From Vitreoscilla sp. (lineage in GTDB: Bacteria; Pseudomonadota; Gammaproteobacteria; Burkholderiales; Burkholderiaceae): 7,463 bases of DNA. Location: assembly GCA_014378125.1 (NCBI GenBank), contig JACMOG010000421.1, positions 1 to 7,463 of the forward strand, written 5' to 3'. Shown here one piece after another: positions 1-6,801 of the stretch. Below the pieces are notes generated by a model that was not told the DNA's origin, searched no databases, and worked only from the letters and a program-made list of their open reading frames with translations. Position numbers and translations under genes: made by a program. The first letter of the stretch is position 1, and each line of letters starts with the position of its first letter.

Positions 1-781
1 CAATCAGCAGCTCGAGCGCGTTCTGGTCGAGCGCGCGCTGGCGTTGCGCGGCCACGAAGGCCACGCGCGCGGTCTCCACCAGCGACTTGTTCAGCTGCAG
101 GTCGATGCTGGAGGTGACGCCGTTGTCATAGCGCAGCTGCACCAGCTTGAGCGTGTCCGCACGGCCGGCCAGCGTCTGCGTGGCGACGTCGAGCAGCGCC
201 TGGTCGCCGGCCATCGCGTAGTAGGCGTTGGCCACCGACGCGATCAGCGAGATCTGTGCCGCCTTGCGTGCCTCCTCGGTGGCCGAGAGTTGCGCCAGCG
301 CCGAGTCGGTGAGCGAGCGCACGCGGCCCCACAGGTCGAGCTCGTAGCCGGCCACGGCCAGGCCCACGGTGTTGATCGTCTGGATGCCGGTCTCGCGGGT
401 GCGCGTGCCCTGCAGGTTGACGGTGGGGAACTCGTTGGCGCGGCTCAAGCCCACCTGGGCGCGCGCCACCTCGATGTTGAGCATCGACACGCGCAGGTCG
501 CGGTTGTTGACCAGGGCAGCGGAGATCAGCTGATCCAGCCGCGCGTCCTTGAAGTACGCCTGCCAGGGCTGCGCCGCCGGCGCCAAGCCGGTGGACGGCG
601 CGGCGGCCGAGGCGGCGGCGGCCGGGAACGCCGCGGCCACGGGCGCCGCGGGGCGCTCGTAGTGCGGGGCCAGGGTGTTGCAGGCCGCGAGCGCGAAGGC
701 GGACGCGGCCAGCGCCACCGGGCGCAGGATCGAGGAAACGAGACTCTTCACGAATGATTTCCGGAGGTTGTTGTCGCGCAT
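1..781 (-). CDS. Outer-membrane efflux lipoprotein, OprM/NodT family (3' end beyond left edge)
   Basis: This is the outer-membrane channel of a tripartite RND efflux system. Its trimer would form the barrel and periplasmic tunnel that receives drugs from the pump-adaptor complex. Reading from the ATG at 781 gives 260 codons without a stop before the window ends, about half of the usual 460-500 residues. The N-terminus has basic residues, a hydrophobic stretch and a lipobox L-A-A-C with the lipidated Cys at residue 34. An Ala/Pro-rich linker follows, then family hallmarks: W-x-x-Y-F-K-D-x-x-L-D-Q-L-I near residues 73-86, N-N-R-D-L-R, Y-E-L-D-L-W-G-R-V-R, and R-Y-D-N-G-V-T-S near the end. It starts 5 bases after the pump stop codon, with AAGGA 9 bases upstream of ATG. 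The family call is firm; substrates cannot be deduced. The frame, read by hand, agrees with the high GC at third positions. Confidence 0.95.
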   Translation of the reverse strand, partial: MRDNNLRKSFVKSLVSSILRPVALAASAFALAACNTLAPHYERPAAPVAAAFPAAAASAAAPSTGLAPAAQPWQAYFKDARLDQLISAALVNNRDLRVSMLNIEVARAQVGLSRANEFPTVNLQGTRTRETGIQTINTVGLAVAGYELDLWGRVRSLTDSALAQLSATEEARKAAQISLIASVANAYYAMAGDQALLDVATQTLAGRADTLKLVQLRYDNGVTSSIDLQLNKSLVETARVAFVAAQRQRALDQNALELLI

Positions 782-786
782 GTCGG

Positions 787-3700
787 TCAGTCCTTGAACG
801 AGCGCGAGTGCACCTTGTCGAACTCCTGCTGGCGCTTGCTGCTCTTGAAGAACGAGCGCACCAGCACGAAGAACAGGGGCACGAACACGACGCCGATGAG
901 CGTGGCCGTGGCCATGCCGCCCATCACGCCGGTGCCGATCGCCCTCTGGCTGGCCGAGCCGGCGCCGGTGGAGATGGCCAGCGGCAGCACGCCCAGCATG
1001 AAGGCCAGCGAGGTCATGATGATGGGTCGGAAGCGCAGCCGGATGGACTCCAGCGCCGCCTCCACCGCCGACTTGCCCTGCGCCTGCAGGTCCTTCGCGA
1101 ACTCGATGATCAGCACCGCGTTCTTCGCCGACAGGCCGATGATGGTGATCAGGCCCACCTTGAAGTAGACGTCGTTGGAGAACCCGCGCGTCCACGCGCC
1201 CAGCAGCGCGCCGAGCACGCCCACGGGCACCACCAGCAGCACGGCCATGGGGATCGACCAGCTCTCGTAGAGCGCGGCCAGGCACAGGAACACGCCCAGC
1301 AGCGAGAAGCCGAGCAGGATCGGCGCGGTGGAGCCCGAGAGCTTCTCCTCGCGCGACTGCCCCGTCCATTCGTAGCCGAAGCCCGCCGGCAGTTGCGCCG
1401 CCAGCTTCTCCATCTGGTCCATCGCCTCGCCCGTGCTGTGGCCGGCCGACGCGTCGCCGGCGATGCGCATCGACGGATAGCCGTTGTAGCGCACGCTCTG
1501 CACCGGGCCGGTGACCCAGCGCACGCTGGCGAAGGCCGACAGCGGCACCGGTTGGCCGGCGGCGTTGATCGCGTTCAGGCGCAGCAGGTCTTCGGGCTGC
1601 ATGCGCGCCTGCTGGTCGGCCTGCACCACCACGCGCTGCAGGCGGCCGGCGTTGGGGAAGTCGTTGATGTAGCTCGGGCCGAAGCCGGTGGAGATGGCGG
1701 CGTTGATGGCGGCGAAGCCCACGCCCTGGCTGGCGGCCTTCTCGCGGTCGATGGTCACCTCCAGCTGCGAGGCGTCCTCCAGGCCGTCGGGACGGATGCC
1801 GGCGGGGATCGGATCCTTGCCCGCCATGCCCAGCAACTGGTTGCGCGCGGCGAGCAGCGCGTCGTGGCCCGCGCCCGCGCGATCCTGCAGGCGGAAGCTG
1901 AAGCCCGAGGCCGTGCCCAGCTCGGGAATGGGCGGCGGGCTAAGCGGGAAGATGAACGCGTCACGCACGCTGGACAGCGCGCCGAAGGCACGGCGGGCCA
2001 GCGCCTGCGCGGAGTGTGCGGCGCCCTTGCGATCGTCCCAGCTCTTCAGCGGCACGAAGGCGAGCGCGGCGTTCTGGCCCGAGCCCGAGAAGCTGAAGCC
2101 CAGCACGCTCACCATGTCCGCCACCTCGGGCTGCTTGAGCATGTAGCCTTCCACCTGCTTCATCACCTCCAGCGTGCGGTTGCGCGTGGCACCCGGCGGC
2201 AACTGCACGTTGACGATCAGGTAGCCCTGGTCTTCGCCCGGCAGGAACGAGACCGGCAGCTTGGAGAAGAACAGCACCACGCCGCCCACGATGACCGCGA
2301 ACAGCATCAGCATGACGCGCCGGCCCATGCGGCTCAGCGCGCGGACGATCAGGCCTTCGTAGCCGTGCGCCACCTTGTCGAAGTTGCGGTTGAACAGCCC
2401 GAAGAAGCCGCGCTTGGCGTGGTGATGTCCGGCTTCGACCGGCCGCAGCAGCACGCCGCAAAGCGCCGGCGTGAGCGACAGCGCCATGAAGGCGGAGAAC
2501 TGGCGGTAGATGTTGCCCACGGCGCCGGCGAAGAACGCCAGCGGCACGAACACGGAGATCAGCACCACGGTGACGCCGACGATGGCGCCCTGGATCTGGC
2601 TCATCGCCTTGCGCGTGGCCTCCAGCGGCGGCAGGCCCTCGCTGCTCATGATGCGCTCGACGTTCTCCACCACCACGATCGCATCGTCCACCACGATGCC
2701 GATGACCAGCACCATGCCGAACATCGTGAGCACGTTGATGGAGTAGCCCAGCGCCAGCAGCACGCCGAACGTGCCCAGCAGCGCCACCGGCACCACGATG
2801 GTGGGGATCAGCGTGTAGCGCCAGTCCTGCAGGAACACGAACATCACCACGAACACGAGGGCGACGGCCTCCAGCAGGGTCTCGATGACGCCGCGGATGG
2901 AGATCTTGATGAAGCGCGAGCTGTCGTACGGGATGCTGTACTTCACGCCTTGCGGGAAGTACTTGGACAGCGCGGCCATGCGCGTCTTGATGGCCTCGGC
3001 CGTCTCCAGCGCGTTGCCCGAGGGCGCCAGCTGGACGCCGATGCCGGTGGACGGCTCGCCGTTCAGGCGGGCCGACGTGGCGTAGGTCTGCGCGCCCAGC
3101 TCCAGGCGAGCGACGTCGTGCAGGCGCACCGACGAACCGTCGGGATTGGCGCGCAGCAGGATCGCGCCGAACTGCTCGATGCTGGTCAGCTGGCCTTGCA
3201 CCACCACGGTGGCGGTGACGCCCTGCTCCAGCACGTTGGGGATGTCGCCGATGCTGCCGGCCGACACCTGTGCGTTCTGCCCGGCGATCGCGTTGTTGAC
3301 GTCGGTCATCGAGAGCTTGTAGCCCACGAGCTTGGCCGGATCCACCCACACGCGCATCGCGCGCTCGGTGCCGAACAGTTGCGCCTGGCCCACGCCGGGG
3401 ATGCGCTGGATTTCGGGCAGCACGTTGCGCGACGCGTAGTCGCCCAGCGCGATCGGGTCGTACGCCGGGTTGTCGGACGACAGGATCGTGAACAGCAGGA
3501 AGTTGGAGCGCGCCTTGTCCACGCGCACGCCCTGCTGCGTGACGGCCGCGGGCAGCCGCGGGGCAGCGCGCGACAGGCGGTTCTGCACGTCCACCTGCGC
3601 CAGGTCGGGGTTGGTGCCCGGCTCGTAGCTGATGGTGATGGTGCTGGTGCCGTTGGACTGGCTGACCGACCCCATGTAGATCATGCCGGGCGAGCCGTTC

Positions 3701-3906
3701 AACTCCTGCTCGACGACGCTCACCACGGCCTCGTCCATGGTCTTGGCCGACGCCCCCGGATAGGTGGCGGTCAGCACGATGGTGGGCGGTGCGACGGGCG
3801 GGTACTGCGCGATCGGCAACTGCGTGATGGCCACGCCGCCGAACACGAGGATGAACAACGCGATGACGATCGCGAAGATCGGACGTTCGATGAAGAACTT
3901 CGACAT
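787..3906 (-). CDS. RND efflux pump inner-membrane subunit, HAE1 (AcrB/MexB) family, with apparent TM6 deletion
   Basis: This is the proton-driven drug pump of the tripartite system, a trimer in the inner membrane that takes substrates from the periplasm and outer leaflet. It has 1039 residues, against 1049 in E. coli AcrB. The start MSKFFIERPIFA is typical of the family. Numbering equals AcrB through the first half: F136 and F178 of the drug pocket, and D407-D408 of TM4. Later relay residues are present at K928, R958 and T965 (AcrB K940, R971, T978), as are the pocket residues F604, F606 and F617 and the glycine loop at 603-610. Between IYRQFS (466-471) and LTPALC (478-483) only 6 residues remain where AcrB has 16, so TM6 is about ten residues short. 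The frame is intact. The adaptor gene lies 13 bases upstream and the channel gene 5 bases downstream. The family is certain; whether this allele still pumps is open. Closest functional types are MexB, TtgB and AcrB, and substrates are unknown. Confidence 0.97.
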   Translation of the reverse strand: MSKFFIERPIFAIVIALFILVFGGVAITQLPIAQYPPVAPPTIVLTATYPGASAKTMDEAVVSVVEQELNGSPGMIYMGSVSQSNGTSTITISYEPGTNPDLAQVDVQNRLSRAAPRLPAAVTQQGVRVDKARSNFLLFTILSSDNPAYDPIALGDYASRNVLPEIQRIPGVGQAQLFGTERAMRVWVDPAKLVGYKLSMTDVNNAIAGQNAQVSAGSIGDIPNVLEQGVTATVVVQGQLTSIEQFGAILLRANPDGSSVRLHDVARLELGAQTYATSARLNGEPSTGIGVQLAPSGNALETAEAIKTRMAALSKYFPQGVKYSIPYDSSRFIKISIRGVIETLLEAVALVFVVMFVFLQDWRYTLIPTIVVPVALLGTFGVLLALGYSINVLTMFGMVLVIGIVVDDAIVVVENVERIMSSEGLPPLEATRKAMSQIQGAIVGVTVVLISVFVPLAFFAGAVGNIYRQFSAFMALSLTPALCGVLLRPVEAGHHHAKRGFFGLFNRNFDKVAHGYEGLIVRALSRMGRRVMLMLFAVIVGGVVLFFSKLPVSFLPGEDQGYLIVNVQLPPGATRNRTLEVMKQVEGYMLKQPEVADMVSVLGFSFSGSGQNAALAFVPLKSWDDRKGAAHSAQALARRAFGALSSVRDAFIFPLSPPPIPELGTASGFSFRLQDRAGAGHDALLAARNQLLGMAGKDPIPAGIRPDGLEDASQLEVTIDREKAASQGVGFAAINAAISTGFGPSYINDFPNAGRLQRVVVQADQQARMQPEDLLRLNAINAAGQPVPLSAFASVRWVTGPVQSVRYNGYPSMRIAGDASAGHSTGEAMDQMEKLAAQLPAGFGYEWTGQSREEKLSGSTAPILLGFSLLGVFLCLAALYESWSIPMAVLLVVPVGVLGALLGAWTRGFSNDVYFKVGLITIIGLSAKNAVLIIEFAKDLQAQGKSAVEAALESIRLRFRPIIMTSLAFMLGVLPLAISTGAGSASQRAIGTGVMGGMATATLIGVVFVPLFFVLVRSFFKSSKRQQEFDKVHSRSFKD
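791..795 (-). promoter_or_regulatory. Ribosome binding site of the outer-membrane channel gene
   Basis: The minus strand reads AAGGA here, 9 bases before the ATG at 781-779. The site lies inside the last codons of the pump gene, so ribosomes finishing the pump can re-initiate on the channel gene. It supports the ATG at 781 as the start. That start also gives a complete lipoprotein signal peptide. Confidence 0.7.
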
Positions 3907-3919
3907 GGACGGCGCTCGA

Positions 3920-5116
3920 TCAGCGGCTGGCTGCAGATGCGGGGGGCGGCGCGGCGGCGGGGGCGCTCGCGCTCCAGGCCACCGGCTTGACCGTGCCGCC
4001 CGGACGGATCCTCTGGAACCCGTCGACGATCACCTGCTCGCCCGGCTTCAGGCCGTCGAGCACGATCCAGTTGCTGTTCTGCGAGCCGCCCAGCTTGACC
4101 ACGCGCGCCGCGGGCTTGCCGTCGGCGCCCACCACCATGACCGTGTCGTTCTGCGTGGTGCGCTGCACCGCCTGCTGCGGAAGCAGCACCGCCGAATCGT
4201 CCTGCTGCTGCGCGATGCGGCCGCGCACGTACATGCCGGGCATCAGCGCGCCGTCGGGGTTGGCCACCTTGGCGCGCACGTTCACCTGGCCCGACGTGGG
4301 GTCGACGGTGAGGTCGGAGAACAGCAGCTTGCCGGTCTGCGGCAGGATGCTGCCGTCGTCCAGCGCGATGCTGACGGGAATGGTCAGGCCCAGCGACTTC
4401 GACTTGCCGCTGTCGAACGCGTTGCGCAGCTTCGTGATGTCGCTCACCGGCTGCGTGAAGTTGACATAGACCTGGTCCACCTGCTGGATGAGCGCCATCT
4501 GGGTGGCCTCGGTGGCCGACACCAGCGCGCCCTCGGTGACCAGCGCCTGGCCGATGCGGCCACTGATGGGGGCGGTGACGGTGGCGTAGTCGAGGTTGAG
4601 CTGCGCCGTCTGCACCGCGGCCTTGGCGGCGGCCACGTCGGCGCCGGCCTGCGCGGCCGACGACGTGGCGTTGACGAAGTCCTGCTGGCTGATGGCGTTG
4701 GCCTCGCGCAGCGGCTTGTAGCGGTTGAGCAGGCCGGTGGTCTGCTGCTCGTTGGCCTGGGCCTTGGCGAGCGACGCCTTGGCGCTGTCGATAGCCGCCT
4801 TGTAGGGTGCCGGATCGATCTGGTACAGCACGTCGCCGGCCTTGACGTCGCTGCCTTCGGTGAACAGGCGCTTCTGCACGATGCCGGTCACGCGCGCGCG
4901 CACCTGCGCCACGCGAGCCGCCTCCACGCGGCCGGGCAGCTCGGTGGGCACGTCGAGCGTGCGCTGGACCACGGTGACCACGCCCACTTCGGGCGCCGGC
5001 GGCGGCCCGGACGGCGGGGCCTTGTCGCCGCAGGCCGCGAGCGCCAGGAGGCAGGACAGGGCGGCGATGGAGGCAGGGGTCGGGCGCGAGGCGCGGGCGG
5101 CCAGGAAATAAAGCAT
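3920..5116 (-). CDS. RND efflux periplasmic adaptor lipoprotein, AcrA/MexA family
   Basis: This membrane fusion protein bridges the inner-membrane pump and the outer-membrane channel in the periplasm. With the ATG at 5116 it has 398 residues, close to AcrA (397) and MexA (383). The N-terminus is a lipoprotein signal with lipobox L26-A-A-C29. A lipoyl half (R-V-x-G-I-V...G-D-V-L-Y-Q-I-D-P, about 75-102) is followed by an alpha-helical hairpin (about 103-172) rich in Ala, Lys and Gln. The second lipoyl half follows (L-D-Y-A-T-V-T-A-P-I-S-G-R-I-G, about 175-200), then a beta-barrel domain and the L-M-P-G-M-Y-V-R-G motif (291-299), and a Pro/Ala-rich tail. The reading frame stays open upstream to a TTG at 5224, but those 36 residues look unlike a signal peptide, so the internal ATG is preferred. 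It is the first gene of the adaptor-pump-channel operon, probably controlled from the AT-rich palindrome about 110 bases upstream. Confidence 0.95.
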   Translation of the reverse strand: MLYFLAARASRPTPASIAALSCLLALAACGDKAPPSGPPPAPEVGVVTVVQRTLDVPTELPGRVEAARVAQVRARVTGIVQKRLFTEGSDVKAGDVLYQIDPAPYKAAIDSAKASLAKAQANEQQTTGLLNRYKPLREANAISQQDFVNATSSAAQAGADVAAAKAAVQTAQLNLDYATVTAPISGRIGQALVTEGALVSATEATQMALIQQVDQVYVNFTQPVSDITKLRNAFDSGKSKSLGLTIPVSIALDDGSILPQTGKLLFSDLTVDPTSGQVNVRAKVANPDGALMPGMYVRGRIAQQQDDSAVLLPQQAVQRTTQNDTVMVVGADGKPAARVVKLGGSQNSNWIVLDGLKPGEQVIVDGFQRIRPGGTVKPVAWSASAPAAAPPPASAASR

Positions 5117-5120
5117 GCGG

Positions 5121-5130
5121 CTTTTCTCTT
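5121..5130 (-). promoter_or_regulatory. Purine-rich ribosome binding stretch of the adaptor gene
   Basis: The minus strand reads AAGAGAAAAG, ending 4 bases before the ATG at 5116-5114. It is only a partial match to the Shine-Dalgarno consensus, but it is the one purine block near a start in this leader. It favours the ATG at 5116 over the TTG at 5224. Confidence 0.45.
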
Positions 5131-5226
5131 CGAAGCTGTAGGTGGGCGGGACGTCCGCCGGGGTAGATCGGGTGGCTGCCGGCCTCACGGGCACGCTGGC
5201 GCGACCATGATCCTGGACCACCAAAA

Positions 5227-5260
5227 ATGATAAGCTAGTTTACGTTATCGCGTGCCGCAA
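5227..5260 (-). promoter_or_regulatory. Probable promoter region of the efflux operon
   Basis: This is the only AT-rich patch between the small upstream gene and the adaptor gene. On the minus strand a TATCAT hexamer (5232-5227) matches the -10 consensus in 5 of 6 positions. A TTGCGG hexamer (5260-5255) resembles a -35 box, but it is 22 bases away, too far for normal spacing; at 17 bases from it lies only a poor TAGCTT. The exact promoter elements are therefore uncertain. A start near 5220 would give a leader of about 100 bases before the adaptor ATG. Confidence 0.4.
5229..5249. promoter_or_regulatory. Imperfect palindrome, likely repressor operator of the efflux operon
   Basis: On the plus strand GATAA at 5229-5233 is mirrored by TTATC at 5245-5249. 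The core TAAGCTAGTTTA (5231-5242) is itself a palindrome centred on CTAG with 10 of 12 positions symmetrical. The outer and inner symmetries do not share exactly the same centre. The site overlaps the likely -10 box upstream of the adaptor gene. Operators of TetR-family repressors of RND operons are typically AT-rich palindromes of this size placed over the promoter, so a TetR-type operator is the best inference. No regulator gene is visible next to it. Confidence 0.45.
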
Positions 5261-5287
5261 TCGGGGTTGGGCCGCGCACCCGCCGGG

Positions 5288-5749
5288 TCAGAGGCGTTTG
5301 AACAGGCCCAGCGCCGTGCGCCAGGCCCGGAACCGGCCGCCGCGCAGCCAGGCCTCCAGGCGCGCGCGCATCGGCGCCTCGACCCGCTCGCTGGCGTCCA
5401 GCACCTCTTGCCACCGGCCCTCGCGGCGCAGTTCCACCGCCCGCTTGGGGCCGGGAATGGCCGCCCGGCCCGCCACGCCGATGCGCTCGGCGCAGATGGC
5501 CCGCAGCGCGCCCGACAGCGTGGCGTAGCCGGTGGTATGAGTGGTTGAGGCGTCGCCGTCGGCCGTGCGCGAGAACGTGATCCGGGCGAACGCCCGCCGG
5601 TCGACCACCAGGTAGCCGGCGTCCACCCGCACGGGCGGGTCGACGTGCTGGCGCGCATCGACCACGTGCGGAAGGTTGACCGCGCGCAGGCCGGTGGCCT
5701 CGACGCAGGACTGCAGGCAGCGACGGACGATGAGGGAACGCAGGGACAT
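5288..5749 (-). CDS. Small arginine-rich protein of unknown function downstream of lpxC
   Basis: I do not recognise this protein of 153 residues. It holds 25 arginines and 2 lysines and is strongly basic. It has three cysteines (11, 15, 86), no hydrophobic segment long enough to cross a membrane, and no lipobox. The middle (residues 41-60) looks like a short beta-rich block, followed by a Thr/Ser patch (68-73). The C-terminal part from about 103 on appears helical, with repeated Arg-Trp/Glu patterns. Codon third positions are overwhelmingly G or C in this frame, which supports real coding over the competing frames. The ATG at 5749 is the only sensible start after lpxC, although no good Shine-Dalgarno sequence precedes it. 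It lies 77 bases after lpxC on the same strand and may be read from the same transcript. It does not resemble the DUF721/DciA family. The existence of the gene is fairly likely; its function is unknown. Confidence 0.7.
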   Translation of the reverse strand: MSLRSLIVRRCLQSCVEATGLRAVNLPHVVDARQHVDPPVRVDAGYLVVDRRAFARITFSRTADGDASTTHTTGYATLSGALRAICAERIGVAGRAAIPGPKRAVELRREGRWQEVLDASERVEAPMRARLEAWLRGGRFRAWRTALGLFKRL

Positions 5750-5772
5750 GGGCGCCAGGAAGGCGGAGCTCG

Positions 5773-5794
5773 GCAGGCGCTCATTCTCGCCTGC
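5773..5794. other. GC-rich hairpin between lpxC and the small gene
   Basis: GCAGGCG at 5773-5779 pairs perfectly with CGCCTGC at 5788-5794 around an 8-base loop. It falls 33 bases after the lpxC stop codon. No T-run follows on either strand, so it is not a standard intrinsic terminator. In RNA it could slow transcription, mark an RNA processing point, or protect the lpxC 3' end. In GC-rich DNA a 7-base stem may also arise by chance. Confidence 0.35.
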
Positions 5795-5826
5795 GGCCCG
5801 GCGCGCGCCGCGGCTGTCGCGTGTTG

Positions 5827-6762
5827 TTACCAGGCGGGCGCCAGTTCGGCGAATCCGGCCGGGGCCAGGCGCTCGTCGTCGAACGTCACCGTTTCGTAGG
5901 CCGACGGGTCCGCCAGCAGCTCGCGCAGCAGCATGTTGTTCATCGCGTGGCCGCTCTTGTAGGCGGTGTAGCTGGCCAGCAGGGGATGGCCCACCACGAA
6001 CAGGTCGCCGATGGCGTCGAGGATCTTGTGCTTGACGAACTCGTCGTCGTAGCGGAGGCCGTCGGCGTTGAGCACGCGCGACTCGTCGACGACGATCGCG
6101 TTGTCCATGCTGCCGCCCATGGTGAGGCCGCGCGAGCGCATCAGGTCGAGATCCTTCGTGAAGCCGAAGGTGCGGGCGCGGGAGATGTCGGTCTTGTACT
6201 TGCCGCCGCCCATGTCGAAACTCACCTGCTGGCCGGTGGCGTCGACCGCGGGATGGTTGAACTCGATCTCGAACGTGAGCTTGTAGCCGTGGTACGGCTC
6301 GAGCCGCGCCCACGCCAGCGACGCGCCCTCGCCGCGGCGCACCTCCACCGGCTTGAGCACCTTCACGAACTTCTTGGGCGCGTCCTGCAACGCGATGCCC
6401 GCGCTCTGAAGCAGGAACACGAAGCTGGCCGACGAGCCGTCGAGGATGGGCACCTCGTCGGCGGTGATGTCGACGATGAGGTTGTCCACGCCCAGGCCCG
6501 CGCAGGCCGACATCAGGTGCTCGATGGTCTGCACTTTCGGGCCGCCCGGGTCGCCGCCGGGCGAGATGGTGGAGGCCATGCGCGTGTCGGACACCGAGGC
6601 GGTGTTGACCGGGATGTCGACCGGCTGCGGCAGGCCGACGCGGCGGAACACGATGCCGGTGCCGGGCGCCGCGGGACGCAGCGTCAGTTCGACCTTGGTG
6701 CCGGAATGCAATCCCACACCGACGGTGCGCACCAGCTGCTTGATGGTTCGTTGTTTTAACAT
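5827..6762 (-). CDS. lpxC: UDP-3-O-acyl-N-acetylglucosamine deacetylase
   Basis: LpxC removes the acetyl group from UDP-3-O-acyl-GlcNAc, the committed step of lipid A synthesis, in the cytoplasm. The product has 311 residues (E. coli 305). It begins MLKQRTIK, followed by the G-V-G-L-H-S-G motif (15-21). Zinc ligands are visible as H82 in T-I-E-H-L and H245 and D249 in H-K-I-L-D-A-I-G-D. The catalytic base matches E81, and K246 and H272 (Y-K-S-G-H) match E. coli K239 and H265. The C-terminus contains V-T-F-D-D-E, as expected. The gene looks complete and functional. A transporter gene ends 39 bases upstream on the same strand, whereas in E. coli ftsZ is the upstream neighbour. A perfect TATAAT lies just before the ATG and no clear ribosome binding site is present, suggesting its own promoter and perhaps a leaderless message. 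Confidence 0.98.
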   Translation of the reverse strand: MLKQRTIKQLVRTVGVGLHSGTKVELTLRPAAPGTGIVFRRVGLPQPVDIPVNTASVSDTRMASTISPGGDPGGPKVQTIEHLMSACAGLGVDNLIVDITADEVPILDGSSASFVFLLQSAGIALQDAPKKFVKVLKPVEVRRGEGASLAWARLEPYHGYKLTFEIEFNHPAVDATGQQVSFDMGGGKYKTDISRARTFGFTKDLDLMRSRGLTMGGSMDNAIVVDESRVLNADGLRYDDEFVKHKILDAIGDLFVVGHPLLASYTAYKSGHAMNNMLLRELLADPSAYETVTFDDERLAPAGFAELAPAW

Positions 6763-6768
6763 CTGGCG

Positions 6769-6774
6769 ATTATA
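6769..6774 (-). promoter_or_regulatory. Perfect -10 box (TATAAT) immediately upstream of lpxC
   Basis: The minus strand reads TATAAT, then CGCCAG, then the lpxC ATG. With usual -10 spacing the transcription start would fall on or within a few bases of the A of ATG. No good -35 hexamer lies 16-18 bases upstream. A TG dinucleotide sits one base further from the box than in the extended -10 consensus. A chance match is possible, but an AT-rich hexamer matching consensus 6 of 6 in this GC-rich gap is suggestive. Confidence 0.6.
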
Positions 6775-6801
6775 TCCAACTTGAATGATGGACGCTCAGC
6801 C

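Noticed and set aside
44..757. A plus-strand open frame antisense to the channel gene
   Set aside because: Its glycine- and arginine-rich composition is an antisense artefact. The minus strand encodes a recognisable OprM/NodT-family protein over the same bases.
2410..2435. Three consecutive histidines in the pump loop after TM6, considered as a metal-binding feature of a heavy-metal (HME) pump
   Set aside because: The drug-pocket phenylalanines and the overall match to AcrB place it in the HAE1 drug class. The loop is variable in this family, and a short His run there is not diagnostic.
1961..3349. A minus-strand frame of 462 codons inside the pump gene
   Set aside because: It is an out-of-frame shadow of the pump, rich in Arg, Gly and Ala, with no family features.
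754..3990. A plus-strand open frame of 1078 codons antisense to the entire pump gene
   Set aside because: Its length is striking, but the predicted protein is mostly Arg, His, Ala, Gln and Gly with no domain. It mirrors the G/C-rich third positions of the real gene; such stop-free antisense frames are common in high-GC genomes.
5117..5224. A 36-residue N-terminal extension of the adaptor starting at TTG 5224
   Set aside because: It would bury the lipoprotein signal peptide internally, and it starts with a rare codon without a ribosome binding site. The ATG at 5116 gives a standard lipoprotein.
3764..5230. A plus-strand open frame of 488 codons antisense to the adaptor gene
   Set aside because: It has the same low-complexity Arg/His/Ala/Gly composition, with no motif and no ribosome binding site. 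It overlaps a clear AcrA/MexA-type gene.
5278..5288. ACCCG-C-CGGGT palindrome at the stop codon of the small gene, considered as a terminator
   Set aside because: The stem is very short with an impossible one-base loop (or only 4 pairs with a 3-base loop), and no T-run follows.
5245..5784. A minus-strand frame of 179 codons overlapping the small gene after lpxC
   Set aside because: Its composition is dominated by Pro, Arg, Ser, Ala and Cys, as expected of a shadow frame. The frame at 5288-5749 has the proper third-position GC bias.
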